DNA from: an uncultured Oribacterium sp.
GTDB taxonomy: Bacteria; Bacillota; Clostridia; Lachnospirales; Lachnospiraceae
Reading direction: 5' to 3'
NCBI GenBank assembly: GCA_902485915.1
Contig: CABTMH010000084.1
Coordinates: 1-5,608 of the forward strand
DNA length: 5,608 nt
The notes under the pieces were generated by a model. The model was not told the origin of the DNA. It did not search any database and saw only the letters and a program-made list of their open reading frames with translations. Made by a program: the position numbers and the translations under genes. This document shows, piece after piece, positions 5,197 to 5,608 of this stretch (position 1 is the first letter of the stretch; every line of letters begins with the position of its first letter).

Positions 5197-5608
5197 ATGG
5201 AAAATCAAGTGAAAATCAAAATCTGCGGGCTGCGGACGCCGGCCGATGTAGCGGCGGTCAATGCAGTTCTCCCGGAGTACGTTGGCTTCATCTTCGTGCC
5301 GATGCGGCGTCGTTACGTCGCACCGGCGCAGGCGGCGATCCTGTGTCAGCAGCTGGACCCGCGCATCCGTCCCGTTGGGGTGTTCGTGGACGCCCGCATC
5401 GAGGAGATCCTGGAGGCCCTGGAGCATTGCCCGCTCGACATGGTGCAGCTGCACGGCGCGGAGGATGACGACTACATCGCGATGCTCCGCGCCGCATATC
5501 GGGCCCGGTTCGCGGTGGAAAGGCTCGATGCTGCGGTGGATATCGAGTCCGCCGGAGAGACGGGGGCGGGGCCCATGTCGGTCGTAACGGCAGGTGAGCG
5601 ATGGCGAC
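5197..5608 (+). CDS. trpF: Phosphoribosylanthranilate isomerase (5' part, runs off the window)
   Basis: TrpF isomerises phosphoribosylanthranilate to CdRP, the step between TrpD and TrpC. The visible 137 residues start MENQVKIKICGLRTPADV, with the catalytic cysteine C10 in KICGLR, then GFIFVPMRRRYV (30-41), VGVFVD (60-65) and DMVQLHGAED (81-90), all in family order and spacing. The start at ATG 5197 has GGAGG at 5182-5186, ten bases upstream. The overlapping ATG at 5190 is in another frame and gives no recognisable protein. After residue about 100 the sequence (YRARFAVERLDAAVDIESAG onward) fits the family less well, and the expected LLD motif with the catalytic aspartate is not visible by residue 137. 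There may be an insertion, divergence or a damaged 3' half outside the window. The gap of 189 bases from trpC is long for a trp operon. Confidence 0.9.
   Translation, partial: MENQVKIKICGLRTPADVAAVNAVLPEYVGFIFVPMRRRYVAPAQAAILCQQLDPRIRPVGVFVDARIEEILEALEHCPLDMVQLHGAEDDDYIAMLRAAYRARFAVERLDAAVDIESAGETGAGPMSVVTAGERWR

Noticed and set aside
4315..5454. A 379-codon minus-strand open frame opposite trpC and trpF
   Set aside because: It is a shadow of two clear trp genes, runs across their junction, and its product is a low-complexity Arg/Asp/His-rich sequence without a family.

Overview
The window looks like a GC-rich member of the Clostridia, most likely Lachnospiraceae. Three things suggest this: a tryptophan-type T-box leader (a Gram-positive regulatory device), strong AAAGGAG/AGGAGG ribosome binding sites, and TrpD, TrpC and YwaF/TMEM164-like proteins whose sequence style matches my memory of Lachnospiraceae homologues. 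The assignment is an inference; no marker gene is present. All genes read on the plus strand.

Left part (1-2104): a closely packed cluster of poorly characterised genes. It holds the 3' end of a gene with a DUF2442-like tail, a membrane-anchored DUF3137-type protein, an 85-residue membrane protein, and a polytopic membrane protein of the YwaF/TMEM164 family. Spacings are 10 and 14 bases and then an overlap, so these are probably co-transcribed. A weak hairpin follows the last gene.

Middle (2105-2798): no protein gene. It holds a good sigma-A-type promoter (TTGTCA-17-TATTAT), a long T-box leader with a UGG (Trp) specifier and the AAGGTGGCACCGCG T-box sequence, a strong intrinsic terminator, and a short GGGGTCAGACCCC palindrome before the trpD ribosome binding site.

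Right part (2799-5608): trpD, trpC and the 5' part of trpF, the middle of tryptophan biosynthesis (anthranilate to CdRP to indole-3-glycerol phosphate). Charged tRNA-Trp should terminate the transcript and uncharged tRNA-Trp should let it read through. trpE and trpG are not in front of trpD, so the anthranilate synthase genes must lie elsewhere or downstream.

The most notable feature is that this trp operon carries several kinds of repeat. Three 41-base hairpin units fill the trpD-trpC gap. A palindromic element sharing the GGGGTCAGACCCC-type core of the leader lies inside trpC and is read through in frame, adding roughly 45-50 residues (including GSDPINS and GADPINS) while all expected catalytic residues remain. 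A 40-base tandem duplication at the end of trpC creates its present stop codon. The in-frame element and the 41-base hairpin family are the best candidates for something not yet described.
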